A stretch of 37,625 bases of DNA from DATLFP01 sp035540955 (GTDB lineage Bacteria > Actinomycetota > Acidimicrobiia > Acidimicrobiales > CADCSY01): NCBI GenBank assembly GCA_035540955.1, contig DATLFP010000107.1, positions 1 to 37,625 on the forward strand, written 5' to 3'. The notes below the pieces were generated by a model. The model did no database searches and was not told where the DNA came from. It saw only the letters and a program-made list of their open reading frames with translations. A program made the position numbers and the translations under genes. Numbering within the stretch: the first letter of the stretch is position 1; every line of letters begins with the position of its first letter. Shown here piece after piece: positions 8,815 through 16,479 of this stretch.

Positions 8815-9173
8815 AGGACTCGCTCATCGCCGGCGTCACCGGCACCCAGACCTACACCGTCACCGAGGACATGAAGCCCGGCCACCTGCCGGTGGCGGTG
8901 CTGTCGACCCCGTCGATGGTCCAGCTCATCGAGATGACGTGCCTGGCCACCGCCCAGGCCCACCTCGACGACGGCGAGGTCACCGTCGGCACCCACGTGT
9001 GCGTGAGCCACCAGGGAGCGGCGATGGCCGGGCAGGAGATCACCGTCGACTGCCGGCTCGCCGGCGTCGAGAAGCGGCGGCTGAACTTCGAGGTGCGGGT
9101 GGAGGCGCCGGGCGGCGTCATCAGCGAGGGCACGCACCAGCGGGCCGTGGTCGACGCCAGCCGCTTCGGCTAG
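8811..9173 (+). CDS. FlK-like hotdog-fold thioesterase
   Basis: A 120-residue single hotdog domain resembling the fluoroacetyl-CoA thioesterase (FlK) family, with LSTPSMVQLIEMTCLATAQAHLDDGEVTVGTHVCVSH near the N-terminus. The Thr in STPSM, the Glu in LIEM and a downstream His correspond in order to the FlK catalytic Thr-Glu-His set. These enzymes hydrolyse acyl-CoA thioesters; most relatives have no known substrate. ATG overlaps the previous stop as ATGA. Coupling of a thioesterase to a receiver-only regulator is unusual. The fold is likely; the substrate is unknown. Confidence 0.78.
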   Translation: MKDSLIAGVTGTQTYTVTEDMKPGHLPVAVLSTPSMVQLIEMTCLATAQAHLDDGEVTVGTHVCVSHQGAAMAGQEITVDCRLAGVEKRRLNFEVRVEAPGGVISEGTHQRAVVDASRFG

Positions 9174-9205
9174 CGGCGCCGGCGGGCGCGAAGCCGGACA
9201 CGCCG

Positions 9206-9221
9206 ATACCCTGGGGGGTAT
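9206..9221. promoter_or_regulatory. CsoR/CstR-like operator overlapping a start codon
   Basis: ATACCCTGGGGGGTAT is a near-perfect palindrome with arms ATACCC/GGGTAT around TGGG. It closely resembles the site at 32602-32617 in front of the persulfide-dioxygenase operon and the known A/T-ATACCCC-GGGGTAT-type sites of the CsoR/CstR family. Its 3' end covers the ATG of the 54-aa gene at 9220. The bases TACCCT (9207-9212) also fit a -10 box 7 nt before that ATG, so a leaderless promoter and an operator may coincide here. Confidence 0.5.
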
Positions 9222-9384
9222 GTGCAGCAGGGTGCAGTGCAGCTCGTGTGACCGTCCCACCTACCGCGGTTGCGGGAACCACGTGGAGCAGGTGCTCGGC
9301 GACGTGCCGCCGGGCGACCGGTGCCGGTGCGGCAGTGACGGCCGGGCACCGGCGAGGCGCTCCTGGTTCGGGCGCCGCCGCTGA
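9220..9384 (+). CDS. Small Cys-rich protein (54 aa), putative metal binding
   Basis: A 54-residue protein starting MCSRVQCSSCDRPTYRGCGN, then HVEQVLGDVPPGDRCRCG, and ending in a basic tail. C2, C7, C10, C18, H21, C35 and C37 could form a zinc site. Its opening resembles a widespread small family of the form MCxxVxCxxCxKxTWxGCGxHV that I know only as conserved hypothetical. Translation from ATG 9220 would be leaderless or nearly so, because the promoter/operator palindrome reaches into the start codon. It follows the thioesterase gene by 46 bp and could also be read through from it. The function is not known. Confidence 0.75.
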   Translation: MCSRVQCSSCDRPTYRGCGNHVEQVLGDVPPGDRCRCGSDGRAPARRSWFGRRR

Positions 9385-9492
9385 CGGTCCCCCGCCGCCG
9401 AGCTCGGTGAGGACCTTCGGCCCTGCCACCGTCATCCCCCGACGTGGCGTACTCAGGGGGACGGGTCGACGGCGTGGGCGGAGGGAGTGCCG

Positions 9493-10896
9493 ATGGACCG
9501 CATGAACGCCTTGGACGCGTCGTTCCTCTACATCGAGGACGGCACGACCCACATGCACATCGCCTCGTGCGCCATCTTCGCCGGTCCGGCGCCCGACTTC
9601 GCCGACGTGGTCGGGCTCATCGCCTCGAAGCTCCCGCTCGTCCCGCGCTACCGGCAGCGGGTGCGCTTCGTGCCGCTCGACCTCGGGCGACCCGTCTGGG
9701 TCGACCACCCCACCTTCGACCTCGGCTTCCACGTCCGCCACACCGCGCTGGCGCCGCCCGGCGGCGAGGCCGAGCTGGAGCAGCTGATGGGCCGGCTCAT
9801 GTCGTACGAGCTCGACCGCGCCCGGCCACTCTGGGAGGCATGGATGGTCGAGGGCCTGGCCGACGGCCGGTGGGCGCTCATCAGCAAGGTCCACCACTGC
9901 ATGGTCGACGGGGTCGCCGGCGTCGACCTGATCGGCGTCGTCCTCGACGCCACGCCCGACCCCGCGCCGCCCGCGGCCGACACGTGGCGACCGGCGCCCG
10001 AGCCGTCGGCGCTCGGCCTGGTCGTCGACGCCCTCGCCGACCTGGCCGTGAGCCCCCGCCGCCAGCTGCGGGCGGTGCGGTCGGCGGCGGCTGCTCCCCG
10101 GTGGGCGCTCGGGCGGGCCGCCGGCATCGCCGTCGGGCTCCGGTCCTACCTCCCGGCGCTGCGGGCGACACCGCCCACCTCGCTCGACGGCCGGATCGGT
10201 CCCCATCGTCGCTGGACGTGCGCCCGGGCGTCGCTCGACGACGTCCGCACGATCCGGCAGGCGTTCGGCGGGACCGTGAACGACGTGGTCCTCGCGGCGA
10301 TCACGAGCGGGTTCCGCGACCTCGTGATCAAGCGCGGCGAGGACCCGGCGGCGGTGGCGTTGCGGACGCTCGTCCCGGTGTCGGTCCGCACGGAGTCGGC
10401 CCGCGGCATCCCCGACAACCGCGTCTCGGCGATCTTCTTCGACCTCCCCGTGCCGGTCGAGGGATCCCTCGACCGGCTGGTGGCGGTGCGGGAGGAGATG
10501 GCTCGCCTCAAGCGCTCGCACGAGCCCGAAGCGGGGGAGGCCGTCACCGCCTTCCTGGGCGCCCTGCCCCCGGCGGTCACGGCACCGTCCATCCGCTTCG
10601 CCGTGCGCGTCCTCCGTCGCGTGTCGCAGCGGAGCATGAACACGGTGACGACGAACGTGCCCGGCCCGCAGCAGCCCTACTACGCGCTCGGGCGGGAGAT
10701 GGTGGAGTACCTGCCGTTCGTGCCCCTCGGACCCGGCGTCCGCATCGGCGTCGCCATCATCAGCTACAACGGTCGGCTGGCGTTCGGGATCACGGGCGAC
10801 TTCGACACCGCGGCCGACATCTCGGTGCTGGCCGCCGGCATCGAGTCCGAGATCGGCCACCTCGCCCGCTTGGCGGAGGCTGCGGCGACCTCCTGA
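9493..10896 (+). CDS. Wax ester synthase/diacylglycerol acyltransferase (WS/DGAT)
   Basis: A 467-residue bifunctional acyltransferase that esterifies fatty acyl-CoA to diacylglycerol or fatty alcohols for neutral-lipid storage at the inner membrane face. The catalytic HHxxxDG motif is intact in KVHHCMVDGVAGVDL. NALDASFLYIEDGTTHMHI near the N-terminus and the C-terminal NTVTTNVPGPQQPYYALG are family landmarks. ATG 9493 is chosen over GTG 9487 because GGAGGGA at 9480-9486 has a proper 6-nt spacing only to the ATG. A second, distinct WS/DGAT follows after 65 bp, so the two may be co-transcribed and differ in acceptor preference. Confidence 0.93.
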   Translation: MDRMNALDASFLYIEDGTTHMHIASCAIFAGPAPDFADVVGLIASKLPLVPRYRQRVRFVPLDLGRPVWVDHPTFDLGFHVRHTALAPPGGEAELEQLMGRLMSYELDRARPLWEAWMVEGLADGRWALISKVHHCMVDGVAGVDLIGVVLDATPDPAPPAADTWRPAPEPSALGLVVDALADLAVSPRRQLRAVRSAAAAPRWALGRAAGIAVGLRSYLPALRATPPTSLDGRIGPHRRWTCARASLDDVRTIRQAFGGTVNDVVLAAITSGFRDLVIKRGEDPAAVALRTLVPVSVRTESARGIPDNRVSAIFFDLPVPVEGSLDRLVAVREEMARLKRSHEPEAGEAVTAFLGALPPAVTAPSIRFAVRVLRRVSQRSMNTVTTNVPGPQQPYYALGREMVEYLPFVPLGPGVRIGVAIISYNGRLAFGITGDFDTAADISVLAAGIESEIGHLARLAEAAATS

Positions 10897-10961
10897 TCGG
10901 GCCGGCGATCTCGTGACCTTCGACCCTCACGCGGGAACGGGCCGGGGAGCACGCTGGCCTC

Positions 10962-12362
10962 GTGGCCTCGTACAGCCCAGCGATGACCGCGGCCGACGCG
11001 CTCCTCTGGAACATCGAGCGCGACCCGGTGCTGCGGACCACGATCACCGCGGTCGCGCTGCTCGATCGGGCGCCCGACTGGGATCGCCTCGTCGCCACCC
11101 TCACGCGGGGCGCCATCGAGGTTCCTCGCCTTCGGCAGAAGGTGGTGGTCCCGCCCCTCGGGCTCGCACCGCCCGAGTGGGTCGAGGACCCCGACTTCGA
11201 CCTCGCGTACCACCTGCGGCGCGTGCGGGCGCCGGCGCCGGGGACCCTCCGGTCGGTGCTCGACGCCGCCGGTCCGCTCTCGATGGCCGGCTTCGACGGC
11301 ACGCGACCGCTGTGGGAGTTCACCCTGTTCGAGGACCTCGAAGGCGGGCGGGCGGCCTTCGTGCAGAAGCTGCACCACTCGATCGCCGACGGGGTCGGCG
11401 GCATCCGCCTGGCCGCCGCCATGCTCGATCTCGAGCGGGATCCGGCAGCGGCACCGGCACCGTCCCTTCCGACGGCCCGGCCGTTCTCGGTCGGCGACCT
11501 GGCCCGGCGGCGCGCCGAGCGGCGGGTGCGGGGTGTGGCGCGGGCGGTCACCCTGGCCCCGGCCCGGTTGGCCGGACTCGCGACGGCCGGCCGGCACCCG
11601 CTGGCCGCGGTGCGCGACTTCCGGACGATGATGGCGTCGGCCGCCCGCCTCCTGGCGCCGGCGGGGCCGACGTCGGCGTTGCTGGCCGGTCGCACGCTGG
11701 GCCGCCGGTTCGACACGCTCGAGGTGCCGCTCGACGCGCTGAAGGACGCCGCCCACGCCGCCGGTTGCACGGTCAACGGCGCCCTCCTCGCCGCCGTGGT
11801 CGGGGGTGCCGACCGCTACCACGAGAAGCACGGGGCTGCCGCCGAGCACGTGCGCGTCGACATGCCGGTCAACCTCCGGGGCGACGACGACCCCGAGGCC
11901 GGGAACCGCTTCGCCCCCACGCGGTTCACGTTGCCGCTCGGCATCCACGATCCCGTGGAGCGGATGCGGGTGGTCGGCGCCATCGCCGACCGGTGGCGCG
12001 CCGAGCCGGCGCTCGCCCTCTCCGACGTGCTCGCGAGCGCCCTCAACGCGCTGCCCCGCCCGGTCACCACCGGTGTCTTCGCCTCGATGCTCAAGGGCGT
12101 CGACCTCACGATCACGAACGTCCCCGGCATCCCCCTCCCCGTCTTCCTGGCGGGGGCCGAGGTGCTCCGCGAGTGGGCGCTCGCGCCCCCGAGCGGCGCC
12201 GCCCTGTCGGTCGCCCTGCTGTCGCACCTCGACACGGCGTGCATCGGCGTGGTCTGCGACACCGGAGCGGTGCACGACGTCGACGGCTTCGTCGCCTGCC
12301 TCGTCGACGGCTTCGACGAGGTGCTCGGCGGTCGCGGCGTCACCCGGCTGTGCTCCGCGTGA
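10962..12362 (+). CDS. Second WS/DGAT-family acyltransferase
   Basis: A 466-residue paralogue of the preceding gene with the catalytic motif HHSIADG intact (KLHHSIADGVGGI) and the C-terminal TITNVPGIPLPVFLAGAEV block. It is clearly divergent from its neighbour: it opens MTAADALLWNIERDP rather than with the LDASFL motif, and thus belongs to another branch. Members make triacylglycerol or wax esters, though some branches have low or unknown activity. GTG 10962 is given as start; ATG 10983, seven codons in, aligns better with the usual beginning of this branch and is equally possible. Confidence 0.9.
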   Translation: MASYSPAMTAADALLWNIERDPVLRTTITAVALLDRAPDWDRLVATLTRGAIEVPRLRQKVVVPPLGLAPPEWVEDPDFDLAYHLRRVRAPAPGTLRSVLDAAGPLSMAGFDGTRPLWEFTLFEDLEGGRAAFVQKLHHSIADGVGGIRLAAAMLDLERDPAAAPAPSLPTARPFSVGDLARRRAERRVRGVARAVTLAPARLAGLATAGRHPLAAVRDFRTMMASAARLLAPAGPTSALLAGRTLGRRFDTLEVPLDALKDAAHAAGCTVNGALLAAVVGGADRYHEKHGAAAEHVRVDMPVNLRGDDDPEAGNRFAPTRFTLPLGIHDPVERMRVVGAIADRWRAEPALALSDVLASALNALPRPVTTGVFASMLKGVDLTITNVPGIPLPVFLAGAEVLREWALAPPSGAALSVALLSHLDTACIGVVCDTGAVHDVDGFVACLVDGFDEVLGGRGVTRLCSA

Positions 12363-12383
12363 GAGGTGCGATGATCTGCCCCG

Positions 12384-13424
12384 ATGAGCGACAGGCTGCG
12401 GGTGGCCCTGGTCGGGGGGCCGATGTACGACCACCTCTACCCCGTCCTGGGTGACGTCGAGGTCGTCGTCCACGCCGACCACCCCAGCCTCAACCGCGCC
12501 GTCGCCGAGCTCCTGGCCACCGGTGAGCGCATCGACGTGCTGTCGACCCACTCCAAGTACGCGCCATCGCAGCGCCGGTGGCTGTCGCCCCTCGACCTCG
12601 ACACCAGCGCCCTGGCGCCGGCCGCGGTCGAGCTGTGCCGCTTCGACGGCGACCTGCTGTCGGTGCCCCGGTGCATCGACGTCCGCGTGCTGTGGTCGGC
12701 CCGGCCCGACCCCCCGGCCTCCTGGGACGACCTCGTGGCCGGTGACCTCGTGTTCGGGTTCCCGGGCCGGGAGTCCGGCCTGTTCGGCACGTTCTTCGAG
12801 CTCGTGGTCAGTCGCGGCGGCCGCCTGTTCGACGGCACCCGGCCCGTCATCGACAGCCCCGAGGCCCGGTGGGCGGTGCGGACGCTGTGCACGCTGGCGT
12901 CGCGGGCGCCCGCCGACCTGCCCGACTGGCACTACGACGAGGTCGACGCCGCGCTGCTCGCCGGCCGGGTCGACGCCGCCGGCGCGTGGCCCGGCGGCTA
13001 CGGCGCCATCCGCCGCTCGGGCCAGCCGCTCACGCCCCACCGCTACCCGGGCGGGATCTCCTACGCCGGGTGCCACTCGTGGGCCATCCCCCGCACCGCC
13101 GGCGATCCCGACGGCGCCCGCGCCCTCGTCGCCCGACTGATCGACGCCGAGGCGGCCGCCCTCGACGCCACCGGCGGCACCGTCCCCGCCCACGTCGAAG
13201 CGTTCGCCGCCGTCGTCCCCGACGACGAGATCGACGAGCGCCGCCTCGCCGTGCTCCGGGAGACGATCGCCACCGGGATGCTCACCTACCCGCCGCTGGA
13301 GCGGTTCCCGGCGGTCGAGGACGCCGGGTGGCAGGCGATCAACGAGGCCCTCCGCGGCGACGTCGAACCCGATGCGGTGCCGGCCCGCATCCAGCTCGCC
13401 GCCGAGCGCGCGCTCCGGGCATGA
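12384..13424 (+). CDS. Solute-binding-protein-like protein without signal peptide
   Basis: A 346-residue protein resembling family 1 extracellular (sugar) solute-binding proteins: a Rossmann-like start (RVALVGGPMYDHLYP), IDVLSTHSKYAPSQRRWLSPLDL, SWDDLV and the C-terminal SYAGCHSWAIPRTAGDPDGARALV block. Unlike a transporter subunit it has no signal peptide or lipobox, so it should stay in the cytoplasm, and no ABC permease or ATPase gene is adjacent. Its stop overlaps the ATG of the aldo/keto reductase (ATGA), making it the first gene of the sugar-oxidation operon. It may sense or bind the pathway sugar or an intermediate; that is inference. No upstream Shine-Dalgarno is obvious. Confidence 0.75.
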   Translation: MSDRLRVALVGGPMYDHLYPVLGDVEVVVHADHPSLNRAVAELLATGERIDVLSTHSKYAPSQRRWLSPLDLDTSALAPAAVELCRFDGDLLSVPRCIDVRVLWSARPDPPASWDDLVAGDLVFGFPGRESGLFGTFFELVVSRGGRLFDGTRPVIDSPEARWAVRTLCTLASRAPADLPDWHYDEVDAALLAGRVDAAGAWPGGYGAIRRSGQPLTPHRYPGGISYAGCHSWAIPRTAGDPDGARALVARLIDAEAAALDATGGTVPAHVEAFAAVVPDDEIDERRLAVLRETIATGMLTYPPLERFPAVEDAGWQAINEALRGDVEPDAVPARIQLAAERALRA

Positions 13425-14359
13425 CGAGCGGCCGCCTCACCGACCTGCCGCGGGTGGGCCTCGGCGCCGCGCCGCTCGGCGGGCTGTTCGCGGCGGTCGA
13501 CGACGAGACGGCGACCGCCACCGTCGACACCGCCGTCCGCCTCGGCATGACCTACATCGACACCGCGCCCCTCTACGGCTACGGCCTGTCCGAGCAGCGG
13601 GTCGGCGCCGCCCTCGCCGCCCTCGGCCACGACCCCGTCGTGTCGACGAAGGTGGGGCGTCTCGTCGCCCCCGCGCCGCGGCGCGAGCCCGGCGACCTGT
13701 TCGTCGGCGCCCCACCGGGCGCCGCCACCTTCGACTTCACCGCCGACGGCATCCGCGCGTCGTTGGCCGCCAGCCTCGCGCGGCTCCAGCGCCCCGCGGT
13801 CGACATCGCCCTCCTCCACGACCCCGACGACCACCTCGACGTCGCCCTGACCGAGGGCATCAGGGCCCTGCAGGACCTCCGCGAGGAGGGCGTCGTGGGC
13901 GCCATCGGCGTCGGCGTCAACCACTGCGCCACCGCGATCCGCGCCGTGCGCGACGCGCCCGTCGACGTCGTCCTCATCGCCGGCCGCTGGACGCTGCTCG
14001 ACCGGTCGGCGGCGGCCGACCTGCTGCCGCGGTGCGCCGACCGCGGCGTGACCGTCGTGGCCGGCGGCGTGTTCAACAGCGGCGCCCTCGCCGACCCCGG
14101 CGCCGGCACCTTCGACTACGGCGCCGTCCCCCCGCCCGTCCGGGCCCGCATCGACGCCCTGCAGGCCGCGTGCGACCGGTTCGGCGTGCCGCTCGCCGCC
14201 GCCGCCATCCAGCACCCGCTGCGCCACCCGGCGGTCGCGGCCATCGTGGTCGGCTGCCGCAGTCCCGACGAGGTCGCCACCAACGCCGCGCTGCTCGAGG
14301 TCGTCGTGCCCGACGACCTGTGGGCGGCGCTCGACGAGATCGGAACCACTGCCCCGTGA
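13421..14359 (+). CDS. Aldo/keto reductase, probable L-fucose (sugar) dehydrogenase
   Basis: A 312-residue AKR with the catalytic tetrad visible: Asp and Tyr in TYIDTAPLYGYGLSEQRVG, Lys in VVSTKVGR and His in IALLHDPDD. It resembles the pyridoxal 4-dehydrogenase / L-fucose dehydrogenase branch, which oxidises an aldose at C1 to the lactone with NAD(P)+. The overlap with the next gene, a fuconate-dehydratase-type enolase, supports a sugar role. The ATG overlaps the previous stop, and its own TGA overlaps the next GTG. Specificity for L-fucose over D-arabinose or L-galactose cannot be read from the sequence. Confidence 0.82.
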   Translation: MTSGRLTDLPRVGLGAAPLGGLFAAVDDETATATVDTAVRLGMTYIDTAPLYGYGLSEQRVGAALAALGHDPVVSTKVGRLVAPAPRREPGDLFVGAPPGAATFDFTADGIRASLAASLARLQRPAVDIALLHDPDDHLDVALTEGIRALQDLREEGVVGAIGVGVNHCATAIRAVRDAPVDVVLIAGRWTLLDRSAAADLLPRCADRGVTVVAGGVFNSGALADPGAGTFDYGAVPPPVRARIDALQAACDRFGVPLAAAAIQHPLRHPAVAAIVVGCRSPDEVATNAALLEVVVPDDLWAALDEIGTTAP

Positions 14360-15645
14360 AGATCACCCGCGTCGTCACCGCCGACGTCCGGTTCCCCACC
14401 TCGGTCGACCTGGCCGGGTCCGATGCCATGCATCCCGACCCCGACTACTCGGCCGCCTACGTGACCCTCGAGACCGACGGCGACCTGGCCGGCGACGGGT
14501 TCACCTTCACCATCGGCCGGGGCAACGACCTGTGCGTCGCCGCCATCGCCGCCCTCGGCCGCCAGTTGGTCGGGGTGGACGTCCGTGACCTCGAGCGCGA
14601 CCTCGGGCCGATCGCCCGGTCGCTCACCAACGACACCCAGCTGCGCTGGCTCGGCCCCGAGAAGGGCGTGATCCACCTGGCCGCCGGCGCCCTGATCAAC
14701 GCCCTCTGGGACCTGCGGGCGAAGGCGGCGGGGGTGCCGGTGTGGAAGCTCCTCGCCGACCTGTCGCCGGTGGAGATCGTGGCGCTCGTCGACTGGCGCC
14801 ACCTCACCGATGCCCTCACGCCGGAGGAGGCGGTCGAGCTGCTCGAGCGGGCGGTGCCGGGGCGGGCCGAGCGCGAGCGCCGTCTCCTGGCCGAGGGCCT
14901 ACCCGCCTACACGACCTCGGCGGGCTGGATCGGCTACCCCGACGACGTGGTCGCGGCCCGCTGCGCCGACGTCGTCGCCGCCGGCTACCGGCAGGTGAAG
15001 ATCAAGGTCGGGGCGTCGGCCGAGGACGACCTGCGCCGCGTCCGGCTCGTGCGGGAGACGATCGGTCCCGACATCCGCCTCGCCGTCGACGCCAACCAGA
15101 CCTGGGAGGTGGCCGAGGCGATCGAGCGGATCCGCCAGCTCGAGCGCTACGACCTCGCGTGGGTGGAGGAGCCGACCTCGCCCGACGACATCCTCGGCCA
15201 CCTCGCCATCGCCGACGCCGTCGAGGTGCCCATCGCCACCGGCGAGCACTGCCAGAACCGGGTGATGTTCAAGCAGTTCCTGCGGTCGGGCGCGATGGAG
15301 ATCTGCCAGATCGACGCCTGCCGGGTGGCGGGCGTCAACGAGAACATCGCCACCCTGCTGCTCGCCGCCAAGTACGGCGTGCCGGTGTGCCCCCACGCCG
15401 GGGGCGTCGGCCTGTGCGAGCTGGTGCAGCACCTGTCGATGTTCGACTTCGTCGCCGTGGCCGGCGACCAGCCGGGAAGGATCATCGAGATGGCCGATCA
15501 CCTGCACGAGCACTTCCTCCACCCCGTCGACATCCGCGACGGCCGCTACCGGGCGCCGGCGGTGCCGGGCTTCACCTCGACCATGCACGCTGGTTCGATC
15601 GCGGCGTTCCGGTTCCCCGACGGACCGGTGTGGAGCGGGCGGTGA
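14356..15645 (+). CDS. L-fuconate dehydratase-type enolase-superfamily enzyme
   Basis: A 429-residue enolase-superfamily protein expected to dehydrate L-fuconate to 2-keto-3-deoxy-L-fuconate. Active-site residues are all in place: K215 and K217 (QVKIKV), metal ligands D245 (AVDANQTWEV), E271 (WVEEPTSPDD) and E297 (TGEHCQNR), and the Asp-His dyad D320 (QIDACRVAGVNEN) and H347 (CPHAGGVGLCEL). Spacing and context agree closely with characterised FucD enzymes, which are about 440 residues long. The GTG start overlaps the previous stop, and the next gene overlaps its stop. Related acid-sugar dehydratases are possible, but the EHCQNR and PHAGGVGL blocks favour FucD. Confidence 0.88.
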   Translation: MKITRVVTADVRFPTSVDLAGSDAMHPDPDYSAAYVTLETDGDLAGDGFTFTIGRGNDLCVAAIAALGRQLVGVDVRDLERDLGPIARSLTNDTQLRWLGPEKGVIHLAAGALINALWDLRAKAAGVPVWKLLADLSPVEIVALVDWRHLTDALTPEEAVELLERAVPGRAERERRLLAEGLPAYTTSAGWIGYPDDVVAARCADVVAAGYRQVKIKVGASAEDDLRRVRLVRETIGPDIRLAVDANQTWEVAEAIERIRQLERYDLAWVEEPTSPDDILGHLAIADAVEVPIATGEHCQNRVMFKQFLRSGAMEICQIDACRVAGVNENIATLLLAAKYGVPVCPHAGGVGLCELVQHLSMFDFVAVAGDQPGRIIEMADHLHEHFLHPVDIRDGRYRAPAVPGFTSTMHAGSIAAFRFPDGPVWSGR

Positions 15646-16391
15646 ACGGGCTCGGGCTCGACGGCCTCACCGCACTCGTCACCGGCGCGGCGTCGGGCAT
15701 CGGTGCCGCCTGCGTCGCCGAGCTGCAGGCGGGCGGGGCGCGGGTGGTGGGCCTCGACGTCGTCGCGGCCGCCGACGCCGACGAGGCGGTCGTCGCCGAC
15801 GTCACCGACCCCGCGGCGGTCGACGGCGCGGTCGCGACGCGCGACCGGCTCGACATCGTGGTGTGCTGCGCGGGGATCGGTGCCGTGGGCGACGTCGCCG
15901 AGAACGACGACGACGAGTGGCACCGGCTGTTCGACGTGAACGTGCTCGGCATCGTGCGGGTCGTGCGGGCCGCCCAGCCACAGCTGCGCGCCTCGGACCA
16001 CGCGGCGGTGGTGAGCATCGGGTCGATCGCCGGCCACGCCGGCCTCCCGCTGCGGGCGGCCTACAGCGCGACGAAGGGCGCGGTGCACGCGCTGACCCTG
16101 GCCATGGCCGCCGACGGCGTGGCCCACGGCATCCGGGTGAACGCGGTGGCGCCGGGGACCGTCGACACCCCGTGGGTCGGCCGCCTCCTCGACGCCGCCC
16201 CCGATCCCGCCGCCGCCCGGGCCCAGCTCGCCGCCCGCCAGCCGGTGGGCCGGTTGGGGCGGGCCGAGGAGGTCGCCCGCACGGTCGCGTGGTTGGCGTC
16301 ACCGGCGGCGTCGTTCGTGACCGGTGCCGTCGTCGACGTCGACGGCGGCATGCACGGCCTCCGCCTCCCGGCCAACCCCACCCGCGTCTGA
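15642..16391 (+). CDS. SDR oxidoreductase, probable 2-keto-3-deoxy-L-fuconate dehydrogenase
   Basis: A 249-residue classical short-chain dehydrogenase. The cofactor loop is TGAASGIG, the catalytic Ser is in SIGSIAG, the YxxxK motif is YSATKGA, and the C-terminal PVGRLGRAEEVARTVAWLASPAASFVTGAVVDVDGG block is canonical. Following an L-fuconate dehydratase with a GTGA overlap, the likely reaction is NAD-dependent oxidation of 2-keto-3-deoxy-L-fuconate to the 2,4-diketo acid in the non-phosphorylated fucose pathway. The diketo-acid hydrolase and lactonase expected to complete the route are not in the window. It ends 28 bp before a long hairpin. Confidence 0.85.
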   Translation: MNGLGLDGLTALVTGAASGIGAACVAELQAGGARVVGLDVVAAADADEAVVADVTDPAAVDGAVATRDRLDIVVCCAGIGAVGDVAENDDDEWHRLFDVNVLGIVRVVRAAQPQLRASDHAAVVSIGSIAGHAGLPLRAAYSATKGAVHALTLAMAADGVAHGIRVNAVAPGTVDTPWVGRLLDAAPDPAAARAQLAARQPVGRLGRAEEVARTVAWLASPAASFVTGAVVDVDGGMHGLRLPANPTRV

Positions 16392-16412
16392 GCGGGCGTC
16401 AGGACCGGCCCG

Positions 16413-16472
16413 CGTCAGTTCTCGGCGCATCCAGGCCGGTACAGCCGGTCTGGGTGCGCCGAGATCCTGACG
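16413..16472. terminator. Long bidirectional hairpin between convergent genes
   Basis: The arms 16420-16439 and 16445-16464 pair over all 20 positions with two G-T wobbles, around the loop TACAG. A further 6 bp (CGTCAG 16413-16418 with CTGACG 16467-16472) extend the stem beyond a small bulge. It lies between the SDR stop (16391) and the antiporter stop (16480) and probably terminates both. It has no T-tract and is flanked by 13-bp direct repeats (see findings), so it could instead be a dispersed repeat. Confidence 0.7.
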
Positions 16473-16479
16473 AACGACG

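Noticed and set aside
9206..9221. Reading the 9206 palindrome only as a transcription terminator of the thioesterase gene
   Set aside because: The arms are just six bases and overlap a start codon; its match to the site at 32602 fits an operator better.
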